This document shows, piece after piece, positions 1-6,679 of a DNA stretch of 16,377 bases; positions within the stretch are counted from its first letter, which is position 1, and every line of letters begins with the position of its first letter. The DNA comes from Pseudomonadota bacterium. GTDB taxonomy: Bacteria > Pseudomonadota > Gammaproteobacteria > Acidiferrobacterales > Acidiferrobacteraceae. The position numbers and the translations under genes were made by a program. The notes under the pieces were generated by a model. The model was not told where the DNA came from. It ran no database searches and worked only from the letters and a program-made list of their open reading frames with translations. The stretch covers positions 1 through 16,377 of the forward strand of contig JAJYPQ010000043.1 in NCBI GenBank assembly GCA_021795255.1. The letters run 5' to 3'.

Positions 1-4
1 CGGG

Positions 5-32
5 TTGACATCTCGTATGGGTTTGCTATTCT
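5..32 (+). promoter_or_regulatory. Sigma70-type promoter with extended -10
   Basis: A perfect -35 hexamer TTGACA lies at 5-10 and a -10 TATTCT at 27-32, with a 16-bp spacer. A TG dinucleotide at 24-25 makes the -10 an extended type (TGnTATTCT). Transcription would start near position 39, just before the hairpin at 49-75, and read toward the genes at 108 and 491. The promoter is called on sequence match alone. Confidence 0.6.
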
Positions 33-45
33 GTCCGTTAGACAT

Positions 46-75
46 AAAAAAGGCCCCGAATTGGTCGGGGCCTTT
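46..75. terminator. Bidirectional hairpin terminator or leader attenuator
   Basis: A perfect 11-bp stem pairs 49-59 with 65-75 (AAAGGCCCCGA with TCGGGGCCTTT) around a 5-nt loop. The minus-strand reading is followed by a run of six T (46-51 on the plus strand as A). The plus-strand reading has only three T. It is therefore a stronger terminator for leftward transcripts, but it also lies between the promoter at 5-32 and the gene at 108, so it could attenuate rightward transcription. Confidence 0.6.
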
Positions 76-107
76 CCTGAATCACCAGGCTATCATGGAG
101 CGCTGGC

Positions 108-494
108 ATGACTGAAATCATAGCAGAAAATTCCCCTTTTACAAGCGATCTCCAAGCGTGGCTTGCGGCCGAGCAGCGAAGAATGGATGAGGAGGTCGCT
201 GCGGTCCACGACGAGCCTCTTTTTACCAGCTCGCAGCGCGCACGGATGGGCAAGTGGAGCCTGGATAAGAAACTTCGGAGCGCGATCGCTAACCTGACAA
301 AAATCCAGAACCAACTGCGGCACGGGGTTGCGCGCCGAGCCACGACGCCCCGTCTGCGGAGGGTGGTGCGGGCAGTCCGGCGCGACCGCCGGTCGCCTGC
401 GACGGTGCGGGCGACGGCTGACTCTGGCGGCGACCTCGACCCCGAACCCCCGCGATCTTCCTGTAGTCTCCCCATGCCGGGGGGTGCCCTATGA
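108..494 (+). CDS. Small unknown protein upstream of the primase-helicase
   Basis: This 128-residue protein is of no family I recognise. The first 70 or so residues look like a normal helical soluble protein (charged, with Trp at 19 and around 50). The remainder is Arg-, Pro- and Ala-rich and low in complexity. The ATG at 108 is supported by GGAG at 97-100 with a 7-nt spacer. Its TGA overlaps the ATG of the next gene (ATGA at 491-494), so the two are probably translationally coupled and cotranscribed from the promoter at 5-32. The odd composition of the C-terminal third leaves open that the true protein is shorter or that an indel has altered the frame, but the ATGA junction argues that the annotated end is real. 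A role with the downstream primase-helicase is inferred from position only. Confidence 0.6.
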   Translation: MTEIIAENSPFTSDLQAWLAAEQRRMDEEVAAVHDEPLFTSSQRARMGKWSLDKKLRSAIANLTKIQNQLRHGVARRATTPRLRRVVRAVRRDRRSPATVRATADSGGDLDPEPPRSSCSLPMPGGAL

Positions 495-3400
495 GCACCT
501 TCCGCCAGATCGACGTCCTCGGCGCCCTCGAAGCCGCAGGAATCCAATACCAGCGCAGTGGATCTTGGGTCCGCATCCGCGCCATTTGGCGTGAGTCGCG
601 CGCTAAGGACGTCGCGGTCCACATCGACAACGGTGGATGGCGTGACCATGGCGGCATGGGTGAGCACGGCGCATGGCCATCGCTCTGTGAACGCCTAGGC
701 ATCCATTGCCCGACCCAGACCTGGACCCATGAAGAGCGGGCCGAATACGGCCGGCAGATGGCGGCCAAACGGGCGGCGCGCGCCAAGTCGGAGGCTGAGG
801 ACGCATCGAGGAGGATGCGCGCCGCCATGTCGCTTTGGGAGCGGCGCTCGGTCGATCTCGACCACCACACGGACCGTCATGCGGCGGCCATGAGCGATTA
901 CATTCGGTATCGTGGCCTGCGCCGGGAGACCCTGATGCAGGTGGCAAGGGTCGGTCAATCGAATGGCCTGCCTTGCCTGGTCTACGGACGCCGCGACCCG
1001 CGTACGGGAAAGATAACGACCGTCCACAGGGAGTGGGACAAGCGCACTTGGCCTGCGGACGCCGGCACAAATAAGCGCGGCCTTGGCCCGCAGTTCTGGA
1101 GCGGCCAAACAGCCTATATAGAGTACAACCGGTGGACTGGCGCGGCTGTCGCACCAGGCGCCATGGCGGCCATCGCCGAAGGGCAACTCTCCGCGGCCTG
1201 CGGCGCGGAACTCTACCCTGACTCCCCGGTGCTCTCCGTTTTCACTATGGGCGGTCTGGAGCGGCCCCCCGTCACCCGCATCCGGGAGCTGGTCGAGGCC
1301 GGCGGATTCACGATCCTGATCCTGGGCGACCGGGGCGGCATGAAGGCCGCCCAGGAGTGCGCGCGCCAGATCCTCCTGGCCTGCCCAGGCGCGAAGATCC
1401 GCATCGCCATCCCGCCCGAGGGCCGGGTGGAGGGACAGAAAAAAGGTGAGGACTGGCTCGATGTGCGCGTGGGATACGCGGGCGTCGTCGGCATCGGTGA
1501 CGACGCTACTCGGGTTCTGATAGAGCAGGTCGCCGTCGCGCATGGCATAGGCCCGCGCCTCGTCGAGGATAGCAAAAACAACATCCTATCACTCACACCA
1601 TGGCAACAGACTGAGCGCGCGGCGTCGCAGGATTGGCCGGCGTTGAGTGACGTTGAGCAGCAGATTCAACGGGCGATCGGACATGCACTCGATAGCACCG
1701 AACCAGCGATAGTGGTTGCCCAACCAGGCACAGGCAAGACTCACGTCGCGATCGACCATATCCGCATGGGCACGAAGCCCGTTCTGTGGTTGTCACCAAC
1801 GCTTGATGACGCGGCGGGAGTCGCGGCGCAAGTTCCTGGTGCACATCTGCACAGGGGACGCAATGCCGACAACTGCCGTCAATATCACACGATCGACGCC
1901 TTAACGAACAGGGGGCGTGCGCCGTACCCATGGGCCTGCGCGACTTGTCATCATGGGCAAGTTGATAGTGAGGACCCCTGTGAGTACATGCAGGCCCTGC
2001 GCGGGTCGGTCTACAAGAAGGTCGTGGTGGGAGCGCATGGGGCAGGGGCGGAAGATTCCTTGCTCTACCAGTATTGCTCGGACCCGAACGCCGATGCAGA
2101 GGAACGCGAACTTATAGTTGATGAGTCCCCGACGATCACCGCGGTAGCGCGGATCGCGCCCGAGGATCTATCCCAATGGCGGGTCGGAGCCGCAGATGCC
2201 GGGTCCCGGCTGGTGGACCCACCGACGCCGGCATCGGACGCTGATAACGAGACACGGAAACGCCACCAAGCCGCGTGTCGCGCGATTGAGCGGGCGCGGG
2301 GCTGGGTGGCAGAGATCACCCCGGAACTTGATCGGCTGGCGTTGACCCTGGCCGGCGCCCCAGCCGACCACGGTCTGCACAAACTGACAGGGTTCGAGCG
2401 GTTTGCGGAGCTGGCGGCCAACATCCCACCCGGCGCGCGGCTCTTGGACGCCACAGTGATTGAGGCGGTGCGAGGTGGACATGGCGGCGATCTTGTGGTG
2501 CCACTACGAGGTATTGCAAATCTTGGAAGTGCTATTCAGGCCGGTACTGCCTGGATACAGGATGGCGCCATCATCGCCACCAACTCCGGGACGCTCTGGA
2601 CGCAGATCCTGAAACGTGGGGGCACGCTCCTTGATGCGACCCCATCTCTCAGGCAACGCGAGGAGGTGCTCGCTGCCGGGGGATCGGTTCACACGATTCG
2701 TGCCGCCGAACCCATGCTCCGCCTTACACAGTTCGGGCCGCGCCTGCACGGTCGCGGCGGACTGACCCCACAGAGGCTCAGCAAAGAGGCCGAGGCGGCG
2801 CGCGACGTTGCGGGTACAGACCCGGTTATCACCCATCGCCCCATCGCTGCCGCGTTGAACAAAGAGGCCGGCGATGGCCCGCGGCAGTTCGGCCATTGGG
2901 GCCGTGATCACCGGGCGCACAATCGCTGGAAAGAAGCGGACCGGCTCGTCCTGTGGGGGTTGCCCCTCCTGTCCCCCAACGAGCAACGGATCCAATATCT
3001 GTCGGATCGAGCAGCCCTCGCAGCACAGGGGATCGACTGGCCCGACTGGGATGGATCGGCCAGCGCTGGGCAGGTCGTTCCCACAGACGGCTGGCGAATC
3101 CGTTCCGCTGCCCGGTTGCCGATCGAGCCACAGGCACGCGCCTGGCTACTGGATCGACTGGCAGCCGACGTGGCGCAGGGAGTGGGTCGGTTAAGGGCCG
3201 TGCGGCGCGCGAAGCCGGTCACGGTCGAGATCTATGGCCTGCTGCCGCTCGTGGGCCATGGAATCCATATTGACGAGATCCAGATGGAATCCCAAGGCCG
3301 CTTGGCAAACAAGACGCGCGCCCGCGCGGTGCTCGCGCGAGGGGTCGTGGATCTGGGTGAGGCCCGGACCCGCGCCAAGCTCGTCGAGTATTTCCGGCGG

Positions 3401-3664
3401 CAGACAGGAGTCAGAATTAGCAACGGCGACTGTGACCGCCTAGTCGCCGAACTCAAGGTTCAGGCGCTCGCATCCGGTATGACACTCTATGAGGCCGCAC
3501 GCCAGTCGTGCGCCGCCAATACTAGGCTTCTGGCCGCCGGCCATGAGCCCCAGGCGATCGCCCAGGCAGCGCGTGCGATGGGAGGCCTGCCCGGCGTGGT
3601 CGCCGTGGCGTCGCTTCTTGACCAATGCCGCCGAGCACCGGGCGCCCAGCGCGCCGGTCCTTGA
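491..3664 (+). CDS. Toprim primase-like / XPD-DinG-like SF2 helicase fusion
   Basis: This 1057-residue protein is probably the replication or priming enzyme of the element. Residues 1-70 resemble the N-terminal part of plasmid primases but lack zinc-binding Cys. A Toprim-like domain follows, with Glu230 (AIAEGQ), LGDRGG at 278-283 and a GEDWLD motif at 319-324. The first Asp of the usual DxD is Leu278, so catalysis may be impaired. The helicase half has Walker A GTGKT at 413-417; four Cys at 462, 483, 486 and 497 (C-x20-C-x2-C-x10-C); a VVVGAHG segment; DES Walker B at 544-546; a DAT motif III-like site at 715-717; and QGVGRLR motif VI at 896-902. The order P-loop, Cys cluster, VVVxxH, DExx matches XPD/DinG helicases, in which the Cys bind a 4Fe-4S cluster. 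The extreme C-terminus looks like a winged-helix tail. The start overlaps the upstream stop, and a G-run (479-484) could serve as a ribosome binding site. Domain identity is read from motifs; activity is inferred. Confidence 0.85.
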   Translation: MSTFRQIDVLGALEAAGIQYQRSGSWVRIRAIWRESRAKDVAVHIDNGGWRDHGGMGEHGAWPSLCERLGIHCPTQTWTHEERAEYGRQMAAKRAARAKSEAEDASRRMRAAMSLWERRSVDLDHHTDRHAAAMSDYIRYRGLRRETLMQVARVGQSNGLPCLVYGRRDPRTGKITTVHREWDKRTWPADAGTNKRGLGPQFWSGQTAYIEYNRWTGAAVAPGAMAAIAEGQLSAACGAELYPDSPVLSVFTMGGLERPPVTRIRELVEAGGFTILILGDRGGMKAAQECARQILLACPGAKIRIAIPPEGRVEGQKKGEDWLDVRVGYAGVVGIGDDATRVLIEQVAVAHGIGPRLVEDSKNNILSLTPWQQTERAASQDWPALSDVEQQIQRAIGHALDSTEPAIVVAQPGTGKTHVAIDHIRMGTKPVLWLSPTLDDAAGVAAQVPGAHLHRGRNADNCRQYHTIDALTNRGRAPYPWACATCHHGQVDSEDPCEYMQALRGSVYKKVVVGAHGAGAEDSLLYQYCSDPNADAEERELIVDESPTITAVARIAPEDLSQWRVGAADAGSRLVDPPTPASDADNETRKRHQAACRAIERARGWVAEITPELDRLALTLAGAPADHGLHKLTGFERFAELAANIPPGARLLDATVIEAVRGGHGGDLVVPLRGIANLGSAIQAGTAWIQDGAIIATNSGTLWTQILKRGGTLLDATPSLRQREEVLAAGGSVHTIRAAEPMLRLTQFGPRLHGRGGLTPQRLSKEAEAARDVAGTDPVITHRPIAAALNKEAGDGPRQFGHWGRDHRAHNRWKEADRLVLWGLPLLSPNEQRIQYLSDRAALAAQGIDWPDWDGSASAGQVVPTDGWRIRSAARLPIEPQARAWLLDRLAADVAQGVGRLRAVRRAKPVTVEIYGLLPLVGHGIHIDEIQMESQGRLANKTRARAVLARGVVDLGEARTRAKLVEYFRRQTGVRISNGDCDRLVAELKVQALASGMTLYEAARQSCAANTRLLAAGHEPQAIAQAARAMGGLPGVVAVASLLDQCRRAPGAQRAGP

Positions 3665-3976
3665 CCTGACCTGAACCCAACCCCGCAACCCATTGATCCG
3701 GACCCGTCGGAGGCCTCTCCGCGTCTGGAATCCGTTACACCGCGCGCGGAGCCGGCGGTGAGGCCGCGTTACGCCGGGAAAGCCCGAGACCTAGAGACAA
3801 GCGGAGGGGTTTTGCGGACTGGAACGGTCTACACGAACGAAAAAGAGCGAACCACCACGGCCCTAGTGCGTAAAAAATATTAACGATGAGGGCGGTGGTG
3901 GTCGCCCCAAAACGGACTGGGCGCTAAGCCGGGCCAAGCGAAGCGGAGCCCGGCGGCCTGGCCGGCGCATGGGCAT
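3665..3976. other. Non-coding gap with AT-rich island and inverted repeat
   Basis: There is no convincing gene here. ACCACCAC at 3851-3858 and GTGGTGGT at 3895-3902 form an 8-bp inverted repeat that encloses an AT-rich block (about 3871-3885, TAAAAAATATTAA core) in otherwise GC-rich DNA. The gap separates the 3' end of the primase-helicase gene from the 3' end of the minus-strand operon, so it is a convergent junction and not a promoter region. An AT-rich island next to a primase gene could be a replication origin, but no iterons or DnaA boxes were recognised. Confidence 0.4.
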
Positions 3977-4001
3977 AAAAAAGCCCCGGGGTGTCCGGGG
4001 C
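3977..4001 (-). terminator. Rho-independent terminator of the minus-strand operon
   Basis: The stem GCCCCGG/CCGGGGC pairs 3983-3989 with 3995-4001 around a 5-nt loop. On the minus strand it is followed by six T (A at 3977-3982). It lies 20 nt after the stop of the zinc-finger gene at 4021, so it ends the leftward operon 6614-4021. Confidence 0.8.
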
Positions 4002-4020
4002 CAAGGAGTTGTTTGTGGGG

Positions 4021-4302
4021 TCAGGCCGGCAGGTCGGCGTCGCCATCGGGTGCTTGCAGCGTTTCCCGACAGTCCGGGTAATGGCGGCAACCAAACCAAG
4101 GACCGTGCCGGCCAGTTTTGAAGAACCTCATGCGGCCGTGCGCCGGATCGGCTGGGCAGATGGGCGCTGGCGCACCATCTGGTCCGAGGTCGATCGTGCC
4201 CGTGCAAGCTGGGTACTCCCGGCAGGATAGGAACCTGCCGTTTTTTCCGGCAACCACTCGCATCTCGCCATGGCAGAGTGGGCATGTTGTTTCTACACTC
4301 AT
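4021..4302 (-). CDS. Two-finger topoisomerase-type zinc-ribbon protein
   Basis: This 93-residue protein is made almost entirely of two zf-C4_Topoisom-like units. The first has CPLC at residues 7-10 and a later C-x4-C pair in the segment SCREYPAC. The second has a Cys in ICPADPAHG and the pair in GCRHYPDC. Such fingers bind single-stranded DNA at the C-terminus of type IA topoisomerases; here they stand alone without any topoisomerase domain. The protein may therefore bind ssDNA at the transfer origin or during rolling-circle transfer. The start has a strong AAAGGAGG ribosome binding site 5 nt upstream. It is the last gene of the leftward operon, follows its own leader element (4316-4360) and ends at the terminator 3977-4001. 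Truncation from a topoisomerase gene is the alternative; the clean ribosome binding site argues against that. Confidence 0.8.
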   Translation of the reverse strand: MSVETTCPLCHGEMRVVAGKNGRFLSCREYPACTGTIDLGPDGAPAPICPADPAHGRMRFFKTGRHGPWFGCRHYPDCRETLQAPDGDADLPA

Positions 4303-4315
4303 CCGAACCTCCTTT

Positions 4316-4360
4316 GGGCCGGACCACCCGGCCCTACTGATAGCTTCCCGTGCGGAAATT
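4316..4360 (-). promoter_or_regulatory. Leader element C: AATTTCC-N9-GCTAT box plus hairpin
   Basis: Read on the minus strand, AATTTCC (4360-4354) is followed after exactly 9 nt by GCTAT (4344-4340). A GGGCCGG/CCGGCCC stem follows (4328-4334 with 4316-4322), then AAAGGAGG and the ATG at 4302. It fills the 60-bp gap between the stop of the 340-residue gene and this start. It is one of six copies of the same box in the window. Confidence 0.7.
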
Positions 4361-4362
4361 CA

Positions 4363-5385
4363 TCAATTGGGCACGGCCAAGCATGTGTCTTGGCTTGGGC
4401 AGTCCGCCACTTTGTAGATCGGCTGCGACCCTGAGAAGCGCACGACGGGCCTGCCCCCGGTAGCCGCGCGTCGGAATTGGAGATAGCGGCTGGTGATCAA
4501 TTTGTGCTCGACCAGAGCGCCGCCAAGCCCAATCCCGGCTCCAAGCATCAGCATGAGAATAATGGTGAACGCGACCACTCCCCATCCCGAGGCGAGACGC
4601 CAGGCCAGTGCGGAGCGCGCTTGGCGCTCAACCGCCTGCGCTAATGATGCCTTCCACTGTTCCACGAAGGCGGTACCGTGCTCTTGCCCAACGCGCTCCA
4701 GGCCAGCGGCGGCCTTTTGCAGGTCGGTGGCGCCCTTGGAAGCCGCGGCGCCAATCACCTGGACGAGGGCCGCGCCGGCTTCGGCCGTTTTGTTCTCGAT
4801 GGCCTGTGAAACGGCGGCCTTGAGGTCGGCGCCGGCCTTCACGGTGCCCTGATAAACGAGGTCCGGCACCTTGGCCGTGGCCTCTGTCAGCGCTTCGACA
4901 TGCCGGCCCGCCACCTGAGCGGCGGCCGCGGCATCGACGACCGAGGCAACCAAAGCCCAGATCACGTCGTCGGCGCGATGCACGCCAAGGTCAGAAGCCC
5001 GACGCAGCAAGGCTTCGCGCCGGTCCGGTGGGAGCGACGCCAAGGCCGCGTCCCGTGGGGTTGCTGGTGGTGGCGCCGGACGTGCTGGTGCGGCGGCCGG
5101 GGTGACGGGTTTTGTCACCTCCGGTTTCTTCGGTTTCACGGGTGCTTGGGTGGCGCCAGCGCAGAGCATAGGGGCGCCCTCGATCACGGCCTGCACGGCG
5201 TCCGTGAGCGCTCGTCGGTCAGGGAAGAGGTGGCGATAGCGCCCTTGTGAAAACCCCATGTTCGCCAGCTTGTAGGCCTCGACTGGATCGACCTCGGTCC
5301 GGTGGATCCCCCCGCAGGATGGGCAGTCGATCAGTGTCTCGGCCTCGACGGCGATCTGGCGAGCCGCCTGTGTTTGATCTGTCAT
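4363..5385 (-). CDS. Membrane-anchored coiled protein with zinc-ribbon-like start (third gene of TraKL/Stb-like operon)
   Basis: This 340-residue protein is not recognised as a named family. Residues 21-28 hold a CPSCGGIH zinc-knuckle-like motif with only one CxxC pair visible. Residues of about 77-110 are a Pro/Ala/Lys linker. About 115-265 is Ala- and Glu-rich and probably forms long helices or a coiled coil. One clear transmembrane segment runs about 267-291. The last 49 residues are basic and carry two Cys (329 and 335). It follows the ParA/TraL-like ATPase, at the position of StbC in R388 or TraM in RK2, but it is much longer than the RK2 protein as I recall it. A job as the membrane partner of the ATPase is an inference. 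An AGAGGA ribosome binding site lies upstream, and a perfect hairpin (5406-5429) sits between it and the previous gene. Confidence 0.75.
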   Translation of the reverse strand: MTDQTQAARQIAVEAETLIDCPSCGGIHRTEVDPVEAYKLANMGFSQGRYRHLFPDRRALTDAVQAVIEGAPMLCAGATQAPVKPKKPEVTKPVTPAAAPARPAPPPATPRDAALASLPPDRREALLRRASDLGVHRADDVIWALVASVVDAAAAAQVAGRHVEALTEATAKVPDLVYQGTVKAGADLKAAVSQAIENKTAEAGAALVQVIGAAASKGATDLQKAAAGLERVGQEHGTAFVEQWKASLAQAVERQARSALAWRLASGWGVVAFTIILMLMLGAGIGLGGALVEHKLITSRYLQFRRAATGGRPVVRFSGSQPIYKVADCPSQDTCLAVPN

Positions 5386-5405
5386 GTCGTAATCCTCTTA
5401 AGGAG

Positions 5406-5429
5406 ACGCCGGGGGGTTGCCCCCGGCGT
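5406..5429 (-). promoter_or_regulatory. Intercistronic 10-bp hairpin
   Basis: ACGCCGGGGG (5406-5415) pairs perfectly with CCCCCGGCGT (5420-5429) around a 4-nt loop. It sits between the stop of the ATPase gene (5436) and the ribosome binding site of the next gene (start 5385). There is no T-run after it on the minus strand, so mRNA stability or translational tuning is more likely than termination. Confidence 0.55.
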
Positions 5430-5435
5430 TACGGT

Positions 5436-6164
5436 TTAGTTCATCAAGACGCTGGCGATGGCCTCGTGAGCCATTCCCAACCACCGCCGGAAAAGCGCGC
5501 GCTCGGTGATGGTGAGCGCGGTCTTGTCCTCCGCCAGAACCGAGAAAGCCCCCTGGGCCGCCAAGATTTTGTCCCTCAGATCGTCGGGGCGAAGGGCCGG
5601 GACGGCGCCTTCCCTGCCACCCGCACTCACAAACTCCCCGCGGTTGGGCGACTTGCTCCAGTCAAACTGGGCGGCGGCGCCCAAGAACAAGGGGAAGAGC
5701 ACCGAGCGGCGGCCGGGGTCGACCACCGACATCAACCCGCGATCCAAAGATTTCAGGAGCGCGTCAGTGGACGTGCGGTGTGGGCCGATGCTGAAGGTCA
5801 CAACCAGGTCATACCCCACCGCGCCCACGACCTCCGAGAGGACCGGGGCCAAATCGTCGATTGTGTCGCCCGAACCGGCCGGCATGTTCACGACGACGTG
5901 CTGGCCGTTGGCTGCGGCGGTCTCCAGGACGTTGCCGAGTTTGTTGAATGAGGTCTCGGCGTCGCCGGCGCGGTTCAAATTGACCAACTCCACGGGTGCC
6001 GATCCGCGGAACCGGAGGGCAAGGTCGGGGATGGCAGAGTCGCCCTCAACCAGCAGGACCGGCGCACCCTGGGCAAGGATGTTGTCTAAAATCAGAGCGG
6101 CCGCCATCGACTTGCCGGTGCCCCCCTTGTCGCCGTGGGAGATGAAAAGTTTAAGATTGTTCAT
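5436..6164 (-). CDS. ParA/TraL/StbB-like P-loop ATPase
   Basis: This 242-residue protein begins with a deviant Walker A motif, GDKGGTGKSM (residues 11-20), in the KGGxGKS form typical of ParA/MinD-family ATPases. It is followed by a beta strand ending in VEGDSAIPDL, equivalent to the switch region. A second strand (HVVVNMPAGSGD) takes the Walker B place. Its length is close to that of RK2 TraL (about 241 residues), and its place as gene two of an operon divergent from a relaxase matches both RK2 traKLM and R388 stbABC, where StbB is the ATPase. It probably works with the small DNA-binding protein encoded upstream to position or stabilise the element, or to balance transfer against partition. 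The start is supported by AGAGGA and by leader element B (6185-6231). The family call is solid; the exact role is inferred. Confidence 0.85.
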   Translation of the reverse strand: MNNLKLFISHGDKGGTGKSMAAALILDNILAQGAPVLLVEGDSAIPDLALRFRGSAPVELVNLNRAGDAETSFNKLGNVLETAAANGQHVVVNMPAGSGDTIDDLAPVLSEVVGAVGYDLVVTFSIGPHRTSTDALLKSLDRGLMSVVDPGRRSVLFPLFLGAAAQFDWSKSPNRGEFVSAGGREGAVPALRPDDLRDKILAAQGAFSVLAEDKTALTITERALFRRWLGMAHEAIASVLMN

Positions 6165-6184
6165 GTCTGTTTCCTCTTAAAAGT

Positions 6185-6231
6185 GGGCCGGACGATCCGG
6201 CCCTTCACCCATAGCTGCGGCGGTGGAAATT
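6185..6231 (-). promoter_or_regulatory. Leader element B: AATTTCC-N9-GCTAT box plus hairpin
   Basis: On the minus strand AATTTCC (6231-6225), nine nt, GCTAT (6215-6211) are followed by a perfect 8-bp GGGCCGGA/TCCGGCCC stem (6185-6192 with 6196-6203). An AGAGGA ribosome binding site and the ATG at 6164 come next. It lies inside the operon, between the stop of the 123-residue gene and the ATPase gene. Confidence 0.7.
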
Positions 6232-6242
6232 GTGCGGTCAGG

Positions 6243-6614
6243 TCACTTCTCGAACTCCGCACGGATCTTGTCCAGCTCCGACATCTGATCGGTGACCTGC
6301 CGTTGGCCCGGCAATGGTGGGGCCGTGGCGGGGGTCGCTTTGCTTGTGGCCGCTGCCCTTGCTGTGGCGGACTTTCCGGCGGCCTTCGGGGCCTCTAACA
6401 CCCCGGCCTTGACCTTTTTCGCCACCCGAGCGTAAGCCGCCCGTAGTGCTTTGGCACGCGAGGCGGGCATGTCCAAGACCGTGGCGATTTCTTCCCAGCG
6501 TCGAAGATGTGATCTCGCGATGGTGATGGCCTCGAAGCGGAACAAGACGAGGTTTTGCAGTCCCCGTGTGGGATCCGGGCCGGCGTCAATCAGCTCCTGC
6601 AATTTGTCCTTCAT
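6243..6614 (-). CDS. Small HTH-like oriT/partition-site binding protein (TraK/StbA-like position)
   Basis: This 123-residue protein has a helical N-terminal half containing a helix-turn-helix-like stretch (about residues 30-65, with WEEIATVLDM followed by ASRAKALRAAYARV). An Ala/Pro/Thr-rich linker (about 75-100) and a charged tail follow. This layout, a compact DNA-binding head and a low-complexity tail, resembles RK2 TraK, and the gene order (binding protein, then ATPase) matches traKL and stbAB. It is the first gene of the leftward operon and borders the repeat-rich region 6680-6885, its likely binding site. The start at 6614 has an AGGAGA ribosome binding site and leader element A upstream. 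No sequence-level homology to TraK or StbA could be tested, so the assignment rests on architecture and context. Confidence 0.7.
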   Translation of the reverse strand: MKDKLQELIDAGPDPTRGLQNLVLFRFEAITIARSHLRRWEEIATVLDMPASRAKALRAAYARVAKKVKAGVLEAPKAAGKSATARAAATSKATPATAPPLPGQRQVTDQMSELDKIRAEFEK

Positions 6615-6626
6615 GGTCTCTCCTAT

Positions 6627-6657
6627 GGGCCGGAACTGTCCGGCCCTTGCCTATAGC
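6627..6657 (+). other. Candidate oriT nic region (hairpin plus TTGCCTATAGC)
   Basis: On the plus strand an 8-bp hairpin (6627-6646) is followed directly by TTGCCTATAGC (6647-6657). As recalled from the literature, the R388 (MobF, TrwC) nic region is a hairpin followed by TATTGTCT/ATAGC. Ten of the eleven bases TTGTCTATAGC match, and the cleavage would fall between 6652 and 6653. The relaxase encoded 490 nt away is MobF. ATAGC and the hairpin are also part of the six-copy leader element, so the match may be coincidental. Confidence 0.4.
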
Positions 6658-6673
6658 AGCGCCTGCGGAAATT
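6627..6673 (-). promoter_or_regulatory. Leader element A: AATTTCC-N9-GCTAT box plus hairpin
   Basis: On the minus strand AATTTCC (6673-6667), nine nt, GCTAT (6657-6653) are followed by the perfect 8-bp stem GGGCCGGA/TCCGGCCC (6627-6634 with 6639-6646) and the ribosome binding site of the gene starting at 6614. This copy also carries the nic-like sequence on the other strand. Confidence 0.7.
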
Positions 6674-6679
6674 GCGCGC

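Noticed and set aside
3863..4327. 154-residue minus-strand ORF overlapping the zinc-finger gene
   Set aside because: The other frame carries the intact paired zinc fingers and a strong ribosome binding site; this one reads through the terminator.
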